In this document: piece by piece, positions 1-6,714 of the stretch
Layout: the number at the start of each line of letters is the position of its first letter
Position numbering within the stretch: position 1 is the stretch's first letter
DNA from: Atopobium sp.
GTDB lineage: Bacteria > Actinomycetota > Coriobacteriia > Coriobacteriales > Atopobiaceae
DNA length: 11,465 nucleotides
NCBI GenBank assembly: GCA_015258785.1
Contig: JABZHP010000039.1
Coordinates: 1-11,465 of the forward strand
Direction of reading: 5' to 3'
Program-made: the position numbers and the translations under genes
Notes under the pieces: generated by a model
What the model was told of the DNA's origin: nothing
The model's input: the letters and a program-made list of their open reading frames with translations, nothing else
Database searches by the model: none

Positions 1-1382
1 AGAGGAACGCCTGCATCCATAAGGGAAAGCGTAGAACCACAGGTAGAAGCCATGGAAGAAGAACCATTGGACTCCATTACCTCAGAGACAACGCGGATGG
101 TGTAAGGGAACTCTTCCTCAGAAGGAATAACAGGCAGAAGTGCGCGCTCTGCAAGAGCTCCGTGGCCAATCTCACGGCGCTTAGGGCTACCCATACGGCC
201 AGTCTCACCAGTGCAGAATGGTGGGAAGTTGTAGTGGTGAATGTAGCGCTTGCCGTCCATTGGCTCAATGGTGTCAAGACGCTGCCACTCGTTGAGCATG
301 CCAAGCGTACAAATGGAGAGAACCTGAGTCTGACCACGCTGGAAAAGACCAGAACCGTGAACAAGTGGAAGATAATCAGGCTTGACCATGATTGGACGAA
401 TCTCGTTAGCCACACGGCCGTCAACGCGCTCGCCGGTCTCAACAACCATGACGCGCATAGCGTGCTTCTCAAGACCCTTGAGCTCAACGGCAATAGCGCG
501 GCTCCAAAGCTCCTGCTCCTCCTCGGTGAACTGAGCCTTGATCTCATCCATTAGGTCAGCAACCTTCTGCATACGAGACTGCTTGTCAGCATCCTTAAGA
601 GCAGCGCTCATCTGGTCATAGTAAGCAAAGATGCGGTCATGGACCTCAGCGATGGGCTCGTCAAGGATGTACTCACGCTTGACGATAGGACCGTTAACCT
701 CTTCCCACTTAGCAATAAACTTCTTCTGCTCCTCGCAGAAGGCTGCAATTGCTTCCTGACCAAATGCCATAGCGGAGAGCATATCCTCTTCGGAAATCTC
801 ATCTGCACCAGCCTCAAGCATGGAAATAAAGGTGGAAGAACCGCCAAGCTCAAGGTCAAGATCAGAGTGATCGCGCTCTTCATAGGTTGGGTTAACCAGG
901 AACTCACCGGTATCAGCGTTGCGACCAATACGGACGCATGCAAGTGGTCCCTCAAAAGGAACGCCACCAACAGCCAGGGCAGCAGATGCGCCCATGACAG
1001 AGATGGTGTCAACAGCGTTTACCTGATCAGCAACAAGAGAAGTTGCAACAATCTGAACCTCATTGCGGAAACCTTCTGGGAAGGAAGGACGCAGAGGACG
1101 GTCAATCATACGAGCAGTAAGGGTTGCCTTCTCGGATGGACGAGCCTCACGCTTGAGGTATCCACCAGGAACGCGACCAACTGCGTACATTTTCTCAATA
1201 AAATCAACAGTCAGTGGGAAGAAGTCGTAATCTTTACGCTCCTTGGAAACCACTGCAGTGAGAAGTACGGTAGAATCGCCGCACTTAACGATACAGGCAC
1301 CTGTTGCCTGCTTTGCGAGCTCACCAGCCTCAAGGGTGTAGTGCTTACCATAGAGGTCAAATTCGTGAGTTACTTTAGTCAT
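1..1382 (-). CDS. pnp: Polynucleotide phosphorylase (PNPase), N-terminal 460 residues, partial
   Basis: Phosphorolytic 3'-5' exoribonuclease that degrades mRNA to nucleoside diphosphates, usually as a trimer and often in the RNA degradosome. The frame is open from the ATG at 1382 down to the left edge, giving 460 codons; the family is usually about 700-740 residues, so the catalytic end of the second RNase PH domain and the KH and S1 RNA-binding domains lie outside the window. Visible are the first RNase PH domain (VGRVPGGYLKREARPSE, then MIDRPLRPSFP), the helical linker, and the start of the second core (GLFQRGQTQVLSICTLG, HHYNFPPFCTGETGRMGSPK, ESNGSSSMAS). The start is supported by an AGAGGA ribosome binding site five bases upstream (1388-1393). 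It lies 84 nt downstream of rpsO, the classical partner. Family assignment is essentially certain. Confidence 0.97.
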   Translation of the reverse strand, partial: MTKVTHEFDLYGKHYTLEAGELAKQATGACIVKCGDSTVLLTAVVSKERKDYDFFPLTVDFIEKMYAVGRVPGGYLKREARPSEKATLTARMIDRPLRPSFPEGFRNEVQIVATSLVADQVNAVDTISVMGASAALAVGGVPFEGPLACVRIGRNADTGEFLVNPTYEERDHSDLDLELGGSSTFISMLEAGADEISEEDMLSAMAFGQEAIAAFCEEQKKFIAKWEEVNGPIVKREYILDEPIAEVHDRIFAYYDQMSAALKDADKQSRMQKVADLMDEIKAQFTEEEQELWSRAIAVELKGLEKHAMRVMVVETGERVDGRVANEIRPIMVKPDYLPLVHGSGLFQRGQTQVLSICTLGMLNEWQRLDTIEPMDGKRYIHHYNFPPFCTGETGRMGSPKRREIGHGALAERALLPVIPSEEEFPYTIRVVSEVMESNGSSSMASTCGSTLSLMDAGVP

Positions 1383-1400
1383 TTCTTTCCTCTTCTATCT

Positions 1401-1422
1401 CCGTTTGCCCCATTGCAAACGG
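1401..1422 (-). promoter_or_regulatory. Perfect 8-bp hairpin in the pnp 5' leader
   Basis: The transcript would read CCGTTTGC-AATGGG-GCAAACGG, a perfect 8-bp stem with a 6-nt loop. It ends 18 nt before the pnp ATG and just upstream of the ribosome binding site. In enterobacteria, RNase III cleaves a hairpin in the pnp leader and PNPase then represses its own translation. Whether this stem serves that role here is inference. There is no T-run after it, so it is not an intrinsic terminator. Confidence 0.5.
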
Positions 1423-1435
1423 GCCTCAAACATAA

Positions 1436-1455
1436 AGGGCGCCAGACGGCGCCCT
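1436..1455 (-). promoter_or_regulatory. GC-rich 8-bp hairpin after rpsO (attenuator or 3'-end processing site)
   Basis: On the minus strand the sequence is AGGGCGCC-GTCT-GGCGCCCT, a perfect 8-bp stem with a 4-nt loop, 11 nt after the rpsO stop. It is followed by TTATGTTTG, which together with the last stem T gives only three consecutive T, so as an intrinsic terminator it would be leaky. That would allow partial read-through into pnp, while the stem would protect the rpsO mRNA 3' end. The placement resembles the t1 terminator between rpsO and pnp in E. coli. The hairpin itself is seen directly; the function is inferred. Confidence 0.55.
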
Positions 1456-1466
1456 AAAAAGCCAAC

Positions 1467-1745
1467 TTACTGGATGTTGTCGCGGATACCCAAGGAAGCA
1501 ATAAGAGTACGGTACTCTTCAATGTCGTTCGACTTGATGTAAGAAAGAAGACGACGACGCTTACCAACGAGCATCAGAAGACCACGACGAGTGTGGAAGT
1601 CCTTCTGGTGGGACTTCATGTGGTCGGTGAGCTGACGAATACGCTCAGTAAGAAGAGCAACCTGAACCTGTGCGGAACCGGAGTCCTTCTCGTCCTTGCC
1701 GTACTGCTTGATGAGCTCAGCCTTACGATCCTTAGTTACTGCCAT
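1467..1745 (-). CDS. rpsO: 30S ribosomal protein S15
   Basis: Primary 16S rRNA-binding protein of the small subunit; it binds the central-domain three-way junction and helps bridge to the 50S. At 92 residues it is slightly longer than the typical 88-89; the C-terminus continues past the usual LG-L-R end as GIRDNIQ. The family signature is intact: SGSAQVQVALLTERIRQLT, the SHQKDFHTRRGLL rRNA-contact region with conserved His and Asp, and the basic LVGKRRRLLSYIK segment. The start is the ATG at 1745, preceded by AAAGGCGG. S15 autoregulates through its own mRNA leader in several bacteria, and a possible leader stem lies upstream at 1836-1873. It is probably co-transcribed with pnp. Confidence 0.98.
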   Translation of the reverse strand: MAVTKDRKAELIKQYGKDEKDSGSAQVQVALLTERIRQLTDHMKSHQKDFHTRRGLLMLVGKRRRLLSYIKSNDIEEYRTLIASLGIRDNIQ

Positions 1746-1835
1746 AGTAAACCGCCTTTCGCGTTGAATACTCCTTGTACTGAGAAGGTAGCCGGCAGTG
1801 ACTAGCCCCTAAGAACAAGGAAATAACCTACAAGA

Positions 1836-1873
1836 GGATACCAGTTACTGGTGAACTTTGCTAGTAACAATCC
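1836..1873 (-). promoter_or_regulatory. Imperfect stem in the rpsO upstream region, possible S15 leader element
   Basis: The minus strand reads GGAT-T-GTTACT, a 13-nt loop, then AGTAAC-TGGT-ATCC. This forms a 6-bp stem plus a 4-bp outer stem separated by an asymmetric internal loop. It starts 7 nt after the recO stop and ends about 90 nt before the rpsO ATG. There is no T-run downstream, so it does not look like a recO terminator. An overlapping palindrome ACCAGT-T-ACTGGT sits at 1840-1852. The rest of the 1746-1880 gap holds no promoter I would defend. A role in S15 autoregulation is a guess from position only. Confidence 0.3.
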
Positions 1874-1880
1874 ACTTCAA

Positions 1881-2630
1881 CTAGATACTCAGCAGAAATT
1901 CAAATGCCTTGAGACGCGCCTCAAGGTGTGTGGCTGCCCAAATATGCGCGCTTGTGAGCAAAAAGAGCGCAGTTTCTGGAGCAATCTCGGCAACAACAAG
2001 CTGGTCAAAGGTAAGTTTTAGAAGCGATGACAACCACGAGAGCTCAAGTGGAGTTACCTCAATAGCTCCCTCAATCTCATGCGCACAACTTCCACACAAT
2101 GCACCACCAGCAGCTGGCGAGAAGTACGTCAGGGCTTCATCTCCACAGGCAATGCATGATTCCAGCTCAGGACGCCAGCCTTCGTGTGCCAAAACCTTAA
2201 ACACGTATGCGGCAACGACAAGATCTAAGTGTTTCTCGTCAGCTACTTCTTCGCAGGCTCTGAGAGCGCGAGAAAGCAATGGATAGAGAAACGCGTCCTC
2301 AATGCCATCAATACATGAAAGACGTGCAACTTCGCAGATTGCCGACGCAGCTGCTACCTTAGAGAGATCTCCGCGCAGCGATGCGTGCGGCTCAAGCAAG
2401 ATTGCCTCGGACAAGATGTCAAGCGAACGACCTTCTGCCAGCAGTACGTCTAGCTCACAAAACAGTTCAACGCGAGCAGCAAAGCGGCCGCCTGGCTTTC
2501 TAGCACCCTTAGCGACAGCGCGACGCTCTTCTCCCGAATCGGAGAGCATAGTTAAGATAAGATCTTGCTCAGCAAGTTTTGTTCTATCAAGCACAATTGC
2601 TTTAAGACGAGAGGTCTTTCTACCAGGCAC
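1881..2630 (-). CDS. recO: DNA repair protein RecO
   Basis: Recombination mediator of the RecFOR pathway: it binds ssDNA and SSB, anneals strands and helps load RecA at gaps. At 249 residues it is normal for the family. The N-terminal OB-fold is visible (KAIVLDRTKLAEQDLILTML, then AVAKGARKPGGRFAARVELF). It is followed by the helical domain and a four-cysteine zinc site, CIAC at 159-162 and CGSC at 179-182. The start is GTG at 2630, with a GAGGA ribosome binding site inside the end of era, whose stop lies 2 nt upstream. It is therefore the last gene of the dnaJ2-recO run and probably translationally coupled to era. Shorter or ATG starts would cut into the OB-fold. Confidence 0.93.
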   Translation of the reverse strand: MPGRKTSRLKAIVLDRTKLAEQDLILTMLSDSGEERRAVAKGARKPGGRFAARVELFCELDVLLAEGRSLDILSEAILLEPHASLRGDLSKVAAASAICEVARLSCIDGIEDAFLYPLLSRALRACEEVADEKHLDLVVAAYVFKVLAHEGWRPELESCIACGDEALTYFSPAAGGALCGSCAHEIEGAIEVTPLELSWLSSLLKLTFDQLVVAEIAPETALFLLTSAHIWAATHLEARLKAFEFLLSI

Positions 2631-2632
2631 AA

Positions 2633-3571
2633 CTAGTCCTCAGTTGAGTAACCTAGGCGCTTAATCTCATTGGCATCACGTCTCCAGAGAGGCTGAACGC
2701 GCACCTGCAGGTCAAGATAAACCTTGCGACCAAACAGTTTCTCTAGATCTTTTCTAGCCTCAACGCCAACACGCTTAATCATAGAGCCACCCTGGCCAAC
2801 TACGATGCCCTTTTGTCCTTCTCGCTCAACCAAAATGGTGGCAGAAATAGAGAGGTGTCCATCCGTTGCTACCTCATAGGAATCACAAACAACGGCAACG
2901 GAATGGGGAACTTCCTGACGAAGATTCAACAAGAGCTTCTCGCGGACAAACTCTGCTACCAGGTCTTCTGGTAATGCGTCAGTCTCCATATCCTCTGGGA
3001 ACCACATAGGACCCTCAGGAAGATGCTCTGACACAAGCGCAATAAATGCCTGGATATTGAAGTCTTCTGGAGCAGAAACAACAAGCACGTCATCAAAGTG
3101 CGCAAGAGCCTGTGCGGCCTTAAGCTGCTCTGTTACTTGCTCTGGAGTTGCAATGTCGGCCTTGGTAATAACCAGCAGCTTAAAGGCAGCATGTGCCTGC
3201 TCAACATGATTGGCAACCCATTCATCTCCACGACCAACAGGCTTAGTAGCGTCAATCAAAAAAGCAATGACATCAGCGTCATTAAGCTCTCCGAGCGCTG
3301 CCTTGTTGAGCTCTTTTCCAAGAGCGTCTTTGGGCTTGTGGAGGCCTGGGGTATCTACAATGACCAGCTGAGAGTTCTCACCGTTTACCACTGCCCTAAA
3401 ACGACGACGCGTTGTCTGGGCAACAGGGCTTGCAATGGCCACCTTCTGGCCCATGCAAGCGTTTAACAGCGTGGACTTACCAACACTAGGACGACCAACT
3501 AAGGCAACAAAACCGCTCCTAAAGGGAGTGGTCTCAGATGAAGTGTTTTCAGAAACTGAATTGGTAGTCAT
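2633..3571 (-). CDS. era: GTPase Era, ribosome assembly factor
   Basis: Essential GTPase that binds the 3' end of 16S rRNA and assists 30S maturation. It has 312 residues. The GTPase domain has G1 GRPSVGKS (26-33), switch region around ASPVAQTTRRR, G3 DTPG (73-76), G4 TKAD (136-139) and G5 SAP (166-168). A KH domain follows, with its GxxG loop GQGG at 259-262 and the terminal PLWRRDANEIKRLGY. Two oddities: the usual Asn in G1 (GRPNVGKS) is Ser, and the usual NKxD of G4 is TKAD. There is also an N-terminal Ser/Thr-rich extension of about 15-20 residues before the G domain. The start ATG at 3571 has a strong GGAGG site. Its stop precedes the recO start by 2 nt, and dgkA is 12 nt upstream. Confidence 0.95.
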   Translation of the reverse strand: MTTNSVSENTSSETTPFRSGFVALVGRPSVGKSTLLNACMGQKVAIASPVAQTTRRRFRAVVNGENSQLVIVDTPGLHKPKDALGKELNKAALGELNDADVIAFLIDATKPVGRGDEWVANHVEQAHAAFKLLVITKADIATPEQVTEQLKAAQALAHFDDVLVVSAPEDFNIQAFIALVSEHLPEGPMWFPEDMETDALPEDLVAEFVREKLLLNLRQEVPHSVAVVCDSYEVATDGHLSISATILVEREGQKGIVVGQGGSMIKRVGVEARKDLEKLFGRKVYLDLQVRVQPLWRRDANEIKRLGYSTED

Positions 3572-3583
3572 GTATCCTCCAAC

Positions 3584-3961
3584 TTACCAATGAAAAATTG
3601 CACGCGAGAAAATCAAAAGTCCTATAAGAGCTGCGGTAATGCTAATGCAGCACGATGCAGCTGCCGCAATATCTTTAGCTTTACCAGCCATGGGGTGAAA
3701 CTCTGGAGAAACCAGATCTACCACGGTTTCTATTGCTGTATTGAGAAGTTCTGTGGTTAAAACCGCACCAATACAAGCAAGAACAAGCGCCCAGCTTACG
3801 GCATCTAAACCAACAAACAATCCCACCACCACGGTTACTGCAGCAGCAACGGCCATACGACGCAAGTTTGCTTCCTGAGCAAATGCTTGGCGAGCACCCT
3901 GTAGTGCAAAGAGAAGGCCGCGCTTAAAGCTTGGATGTCTGCCTTTAGATCCCGGAATCAT
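3584..3961 (-). CDS. dgkA: DgkA-family undecaprenol/diacylglycerol kinase
   Basis: Small integral membrane lipid kinase. In Gram-positives this family mostly phosphorylates undecaprenol to recycle the cell-wall lipid carrier; E. coli DgkA uses diacylglycerol. It has 125 residues. An amphipathic N-terminus contains QEANLRRM (29-36), followed by membrane segments at about 37-52 and 55-73, the catalytic motif TELLNTAIETVVDLVSPEFHP (70-90), the AKDIAAAA motif (95-102) and a third membrane segment to about 121. The ATG at 3961 overlaps the ybeY TAA by one base (TAATG), implying translational coupling. The order ybeY-dgkA-era is common in Firmicutes and some actinobacteria. The substrate is inferred from family knowledge. 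Confidence 0.9.
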   Translation of the reverse strand: MIPGSKGRHPSFKRGLLFALQGARQAFAQEANLRRMAVAAAVTVVVGLFVGLDAVSWALVLACIGAVLTTELLNTAIETVVDLVSPEFHPMAGKAKDIAAAASCCISITAALIGLLIFSRAIFHW

Positions 3962-4470
3962 TACTCGTCAATCCCCTCACGGTGGCGAGTCAATACAACT
4001 GGCTCAATAGTCCTATCCGTTGAAAGCAGAGCAACAAGAGCGTCCTCACGAGCCTCCATAACCTCTGCCTCATCATCTTCAATATGGTCATATCCAAGCA
4101 GGTGGAGCATGGCGTGAACAAGCATAAGCCTAAACTCATCTGCCTCTGTAGTGCCATATTCTTTTGCCTGGCGAGCAATAAAATGAGGAGCCAGAATAAT
4201 ATCGCCCAGCTCACACATCTCACCAGGAGCCAAATCTGGATCATCAGGGCGCTCTACCTCAAGTGAAATAACGTCAGTAGGTACATTTTTTTCTCGCCAC
4301 TCAAGGTTTACCTGCTGAATCTCTGCATCACTGACTACAGAAATGGAGACGGTACAGGGGCGCTCCACGCCCTCTTCAGAGAGTACAAGATTGCAATCGG
4401 CTTCAATCTCTTCCACAGAAATTGGCGACTCCACGCCTTCTTCAATCACAATGTCGTACTCGTTAACCAC
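3961..4470 (-). CDS. ybeY: Endoribonuclease YbeY (rRNA maturation factor)
   Basis: Metal-dependent single-strand endoribonuclease involved in 16S rRNA 3'-end maturation and ribosome quality control. It has 169 residues, within the normal range. The zinc-binding signature HAMLHLLGYDH is complete, with His119, His123 and His129. TDVISLEV (65-72) and GDIILA (89-94) are the other conserved strands. The start is GTG at 4470, with an AGGGGAG ribosome binding site about five bases upstream that lies inside the phoH tail; the phoH stop is only 1 nt away. An acidic N-terminal stretch (about 1-35) precedes the conserved core. Co-transcription with phoH and era fits a joint role in RNA processing. Confidence 0.95.
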   Translation of the reverse strand: MVNEYDIVIEEGVESPISVEEIEADCNLVLSEEGVERPCTVSISVVSDAEIQQVNLEWREKNVPTDVISLEVERPDDPDLAPGEMCELGDIILAPHFIARQAKEYGTTEADEFRLMLVHAMLHLLGYDHIEDDEAEVMEAREDALVALLSTDRTIEPVVLTRHREGIDE

Positions 4471-4471
4471 G

Positions 4472-5431
4472 TTACTCCCCTAGCTGTTTTTTCTCATGCG
4501 CAGTGTATGCATCAACTATCTTACCAACCAACGTGTGGCGAACAATATCATTTCTATCTAAATCGACAAAAGCAACGTCTTCAAGATTACCCAACACCTG
4601 TCGAGCAACGTCCAGACCACTTCTTCCCACAAGGTCTCGCTGCGTTGCATCACCAGTTATCACAAATTTTGACGAGAAACCCAGGCGAGTCAGAAACATT
4701 TTCATCTGCTCAGGCGTGGTATTTTGTGCCTCATCCAAAATGACAAATGCATCGTTCATGGTACGACCACGCATAAATGCAAGCGGAGCAATCTCAACAA
4801 TTCCCTGTTCAATAAGGTTATTTGCGTACTCCATGGAGGTCATATCAAAGAGCGCGTCATAGAGCGGCCTGATGTAGGGATCAAGCTTTTCTTGAAGTGT
4901 TCCCGGGAGAAAACCAAGAGACTCTCCCGCTTCTACAACAGGTCTTACCAGCACAATTCTGCTAATTTGCTGAGATGTTAAAGCAGCAAGTGCCATAGCC
5001 ACCGCTAGATATGTTTTACCAGTTCCCGCAGGACCAATGCCAAAGGTAATGGAGTTGTTTGCTATTGCCTTTGTATACTCAATTTGACCTTGTGTTTTAG
5101 GCTGAATTGCTTTGCCTTTATGAGTTACAAACAGTGTTCGTGTGCCTGTTTGCTCTAAGCTGGCATTTCTTTTTGTGCTATCGAGCAGAAGCTTTACATC
5201 TTCAAGCGTTGGCCTAGATCCTGATTCAACCATTTGAATCAGGCGAGAAAAAATAAGTGTTAGCTGCTCAATTTCTTGAGAAGTGCCTGACAAAAAGATT
5301 GCTTTACCTCTGATTGAAATAAGAGCTGCACATGACGATTCGATTTCTCTGAGCAAACTATCAGCTGGACCCGTCAGATACAAAGGGTCTACTGAATCAG
5401 GAATAGTTAAGCGAATCTGTGTTGGCTCCAT
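4472..5431 (-). CDS. phoH: PhoH-like ATPase (PhoH/YlaK-YbeZ family)
   Basis: Cytoplasmic P-loop ATPase related to the N-terminal half of superfamily 1 helicases; thought to work with YbeY in RNA processing. It has 319 residues, typical of the YbeZ/PhoH form. An N-terminal KH-like region (about 1-70) is followed by Walker A GPAGTGKT (133-140), the LVRPVVEAGESLGFLPG region (161-177), Walker B ILDEAQN (231-237) and the sensor-like FVITGD (256-261). The ATG at 5431 follows a GGGGGA site. It is 11 nt downstream of mtaB and 1 nt upstream of ybeY, so the phoH-ybeY pair is tightly coupled. The name reflects phosphate regulation in E. coli PhoH, which is not implied here. Confidence 0.95.
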   Translation of the reverse strand: MEPTQIRLTIPDSVDPLYLTGPADSLLREIESSCAALISIRGKAIFLSGTSQEIEQLTLIFSRLIQMVESGSRPTLEDVKLLLDSTKRNASLEQTGTRTLFVTHKGKAIQPKTQGQIEYTKAIANNSITFGIGPAGTGKTYLAVAMALAALTSQQISRIVLVRPVVEAGESLGFLPGTLQEKLDPYIRPLYDALFDMTSMEYANNLIEQGIVEIAPLAFMRGRTMNDAFVILDEAQNTTPEQMKMFLTRLGFSSKFVITGDATQRDLVGRSGLDVARQVLGNLEDVAFVDLDRNDIVRHTLVGKIVDAYTAHEKKQLGE

Positions 5432-5442
5432 GTTCCCCCAAT

Positions 5443-6714
5443 TTACAAACGAGTGGCTTTTAGCGTTCCATTAGGTAAAACTTCGTCAAAACGCATAGCA
5501 ATAAGCTCATCAAGCTCAATAGTAGGATCAACCTGAACATCAAAAAGACCGCCAGAAATTCCCCTACCAGGATACTGTACCACCACAATATCGCAGGTAC
5601 CAACAAGCTTCTTAGCAGCATCAAAGCGCATGGCATTACCCAGATCACGCATTTTCTTGGCGCGCTCAGCCATCACCTTTGGATCTACCTGATTTGGAGC
5701 GGTTGCCGCAGGAGTTCCAGGTCGTTTGGAATACCTAAATACGTGCATCTTTGAAAAGCCCATCTGACGACAAAACTCATACGACTCTTCAAATTCTTTA
5801 TCAGTTTCTCCAGGAAAACCAACAATAAGGTCTGTTCCTAACGCAATAGTTGGCAGCACCGAACGAGCTTCCTCGACAGCGTTGCGATAAAGTTCTGTCC
5901 TATACACCCTGCCCATACGTGCAAGCGTAGCGTCACATCCGGATTGAAGACAGATGTGCAAAAAAGGTGCAATTCTTCCGTTGGAAGCAGCAATAACCTC
6001 TACTAAACGAGCATTTACATCAGGTGGCTCAAGAGAAGAAAGCCTGAGGCGGCCTACCTCTGTTTTTTCAAGCACATACTCGAGAAGATCAGGAAGACGT
6101 AAAATTCTTCCACCTTCAGCCTCAAGTTGAGCCTTATAGCTACCAAGGTTGATTCCCGTAAGAACAACCTCTTGAGCTCCTCTGCTCATAGCATCTTTTA
6201 CCTGCGAAACAACTTCACGAGGATCAAGAGACTTACCTGCGCCACGTGCCTTCCACACAATACAGAAGGTGCAACGATTGTCACAGCCGTCCTGGATTTT
6301 AATGCCAGGGCGCGTGCGGCCTGTTGGAGTAGGCTTGGAGATGACAAGTCCGTCATCGCTCACGGATTCTGGAGCAAAACCTAACTCCTCAAGAACTCTA
6401 TCTGCAACTTTGTCCTTCTCGGCTTCTACCACAACGTTAGGAGCAAGCGAGGCAAGTTCATCAGCAAATAGACTTGCAACACAACCCGTTGCTACTACAA
6501 GAGGGGCTCCTGGCATAAGCGCTGCTTTACGCACAGCTTTTCTCGTCTTAGCTTCTGCTTCCGCGGTAACAGCACAGGTGTTGATAACAATTGCCTGAGC
6601 TTCATCTTCTTCAACAATGCGACACCCCATGCGGAGCAAAGAGTCTGCCATTAAATCAAGCTCTACGCGATTAACTCTACATCCAAGATTTATGAGCGCA
6701 ATTCCATGAGCCAT
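5443..6714 (-). CDS. mtaB: tRNA (t6A37-C2)-methylthiotransferase MtaB, radical SAM
   Basis: Predicted to convert N6-threonylcarbamoyladenosine-37 of ANN-decoding tRNAs to its 2-methylthio derivative using two 4Fe-4S clusters. It has 423 residues. The N-terminal UPF0004 domain carries Cys12 (NLGCRVN), Cys47 (INTCAVT) and Cys78 (ATGCVAS). The radical-SAM CxxxCxxC is Cys144, Cys148 and Cys151 (QDGCDNRCTFC). TGINLGSY follows in the radical-SAM barrel, and a short TRAM-like RNA-binding tail ends the protein. NLGCRVN and the LTGINLGSY stretch favour MtaB over MiaB or RimO. The residues after the cluster, IVWKARG, differ from the frequent IIPYARG. The ATG at 6714 overlaps the dnaJ TAA by one base, with AGAGG just upstream. 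It takes a position where rsmE or prmA often sits downstream of dnaJ. Confidence 0.9.
   Translation of the reverse strand: MAHGIALINLGCRVNRVELDLMADSLLRMGCRIVEEDEAQAIVINTCAVTAEAEAKTRKAVRKAALMPGAPLVVATGCVASLFADELASLAPNVVVEAEKDKVADRVLEELGFAPESVSDDGLVISKPTPTGRTRPGIKIQDGCDNRCTFCIVWKARGAGKSLDPREVVSQVKDAMSRGAQEVVLTGINLGSYKAQLEAEGGRILRLPDLLEYVLEKTEVGRLRLSSLEPPDVNARLVEVIAASNGRIAPFLHICLQSGCDATLARMGRVYRTELYRNAVEEARSVLPTIALGTDLIVGFPGETDKEFEESYEFCRQMGFSKMHVFRYSKRPGTPAATAPNQVDPKVMAERAKKMRDLGNAMRFDAAKKLVGTCDIVVVQYPGRGISGGLFDVQVDPTIELDELIAMRFDEVLPNGTLKATRL

Noticed and set aside
1436..1455. Strong intrinsic terminator separating rpsO and pnp
   Set aside because: The stem is good but is followed by only three consecutive T, so full termination is unlikely; read-through into pnp is expected.
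639..1457. Long plus-strand frame of 272 codons
   Set aside because: It is antisense to pnp, whose minus-strand translation matches PNPase motifs throughout; the plus-strand product shows no family features.
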